Shown in pieces: positions 63,178 to 64,000 of a stretch of 64,000 bases of DNA. The translations under genes and the position numbers were made by a program. The DNA comes from Bin80 sp964291275 (GTDB taxonomy: Bacteria > Bacteroidota > Rhodothermia > Rhodothermales > Bin80), in NCBI GenBank assembly GCA_964291275.2, contig OZ219800.1, positions 744,001 to 808,000 of the forward strand, written 5' to 3'. The notes under the pieces were generated by a model. The model was not told where the DNA came from, did not search any database, and was given only the letters and a program-made list of their open reading frames with translations. Numbering within the stretch: the stretch's first letter is position 1; the number at the start of each line of letters is the position of its first letter.

Positions 63178-64000
63178 TTAGTTGGCAATGGGCCAGTATA
63201 CACCAAAGCGCCACTGCTGCGCCGGAAGCGGATAGTCTGGAACCAGTTCGTTGCCCGACATGAGGCGTGTGCCACTGGTAATATTTTCGTAAATGATGTA
63301 CACGGTTGCTGTACGAATGCCCCCCTCAACAACCAGATCTAAAGCATACGATGCATCGACAGGGGTACGCTCAGCAGACGGAATTACCAGCAGTCCGGTG
63401 GGCGCATGCAGTGCACGGCTGATCATCGCACTCCACGATCGCCCACGCACCGATGCATTCAACCGCAGGTCTCCGGTGAATAAAACAGCCTTGAACCCTA
63501 AGCGTCCAGACGAATACCACTCAGGAAACAGACGTCCTGCATCGAGCTTGGTTTCACCTATGCCTGTCATAGCGGAGTTCAGAATAGCATACAACCCTCG
63601 CTCTGGTTCGGATGCAATATTCAGCCGGATACCTGCACCAAACGTCGTGTATGTGTCACTAACGACCTGCACAGAGTCTATGATTATCTCCGTGTAGTCG
63701 GGTGCATTCTGTGCATTTGTCACAAATCCGTACGGCTGTACTGAAAATCGCCCCATATGCAGCCCAACTCCCCCGCTTGCCTGCGTAATACTGCCCGACT
63801 CGACCATACCATCGACCAGATATTCCCCCCATCCAGTAACAGGGCTTGGCGCCGCGCTGTGGCTTAATTCCAGGTATGGCCGGAAGCTGGAAAGCGTCGA
63901 TTCCCAGCGCAGGCGTCCACCTGGTGCCCAGTCTCCATTCTGTTGGCGCATGATTCCCTGGGCAAGTAAGTACCCTGTTTTGAACTGTAGTGAATCTCTG
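63178..64000 (-). CDS. Outer-membrane beta-barrel protein, C-terminal part (cut by the window edge)
   Basis: The minus-strand frame is open from the window end at 64000 to the stop at 63178, so the N-terminus lies outside. The visible 273 residues alternate hydrophobic and polar strands, with aromatic girdles (GYLLAQGIMRQQNGD, YAILNSAMTGIGETKL, WRFGVYWPIAN). The end carries the final-strand pattern expected for a BAM substrate. I cannot name the family; a TonB-receptor-like or porin-like barrel are the alternatives. Confidence 0.65.
   Translation of the reverse strand, partial: RDSLQFKTGYLLAQGIMRQQNGDWAPGGRLRWESTLSSFRPYLELSHSAAPSPVTGWGEYLVDGMVESGSITQASGGVGLHMGRFSVQPYGFVTNAQNAPDYTEIIIDSVQVVSDTYTTFGAGIRLNIASEPERGLYAILNSAMTGIGETKLDAGRLFPEWYSSGRLGFKAVLFTGDLRLNASVRGRSWSAMISRALHAPTGLLVIPSAERTPVDASYALDLVVEGGIRTATVYIIYENITSGTRLMSGNELVPDYPLPAQQWRFGVYWPIAN

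Noticed and set aside
1..64000. tRNA, rRNA or riboswitch genes
   Set aside because: I looked for cloverleaf and T-loop patterns and conserved leader motifs in every gap and found none.

Overview
The window looks like a chromosome segment from a Gram-negative bacterium of the Bacteroidota/Rhodothermota/Balneolota neighbourhood. The signs are type IX secretion (T9SS) C-terminal sorting domains on two secreted proteins, a TonB-dependent receptor followed by a DUF4249-type lipoprotein, FG-GAP surface proteins, EcsC and Mla/Tam envelope genes, and many 1-4 bp gene overlaps without strong Shine-Dalgarno sequences. The placement is inferred from gene content only; no rRNA is present. No tRNA, rRNA or CRISPR array was recognised.

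Region 1 (1-15500, plus strand) is an envelope locus. After the 3' end of an autotransporter-type barrel gene comes a tight run: a large secreted protein with Ig-like repeats plus pilin-like (DUF4402-like) and PapD-like modules, an unknown exported protein, ExbD, a TonB/TolA-like protein, a second ExbD, a TPR lipoprotein, an usher-like outer-membrane barrel protein and an ExbB/TolQ-type channel. I read this as a possible proton-motive-force-coupled chaperone-usher-like assembly or surface system, the best candidate here for something undescribed. A subtilisin-LRR-T9SS protein follows.

Region 2 (15500-17290) is a graveyard of IS66 and ISL3 transposase fragments joined by a near-perfect 24-bp inverted repeat. 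Region 3 (17292-25123) holds a GcvT-like folate enzyme overlapping two FAD oxidoreductases, then an HtrA-type protease, a beta-propeller lipoprotein and a MoxR/Mg-chelatase-like ATPase. Region 4 (25334-31061) has a small membrane protein, the TonB receptor/DUF4249 pair, a family 2 glycosyltransferase and IlvE. Region 5 (31266-36510, minus) encodes two FG-GAP proteins and an amidohydrolase-DUF2911 fusion.

Region 6 (36617-43689, plus) is housekeeping and stress: UvrB, ribosomal protein L31 with a clear terminator, pyrimidine-nucleoside phosphorylase, a three-gene PspA-type set and a CNNM/CorC-type transporter. Region 7 (43690-48088) is an insertion hotspot between convergent genes. It holds a complete IS with 15-bp terminal inverted repeats and a CTTG target duplication, then an IS110-family element whose transposase is broken by one in-frame TGA and whose 5' non-coding end folds like a bridge RNA.

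Region 8 (48089-64000, minus) is a long co-directional array: outer-membrane protein (cut by the window edge), EcsC, sulfatase, ClpX, TamA/Omp85, TamB, MlaE, MlaF, MlaD, a small membrane protein and Tgt. It couples outer-membrane assembly and lipid transport (Tam and Mla) with a protease ATPase and a tRNA-modifying enzyme. The Tgt has lost all four zinc ligands.
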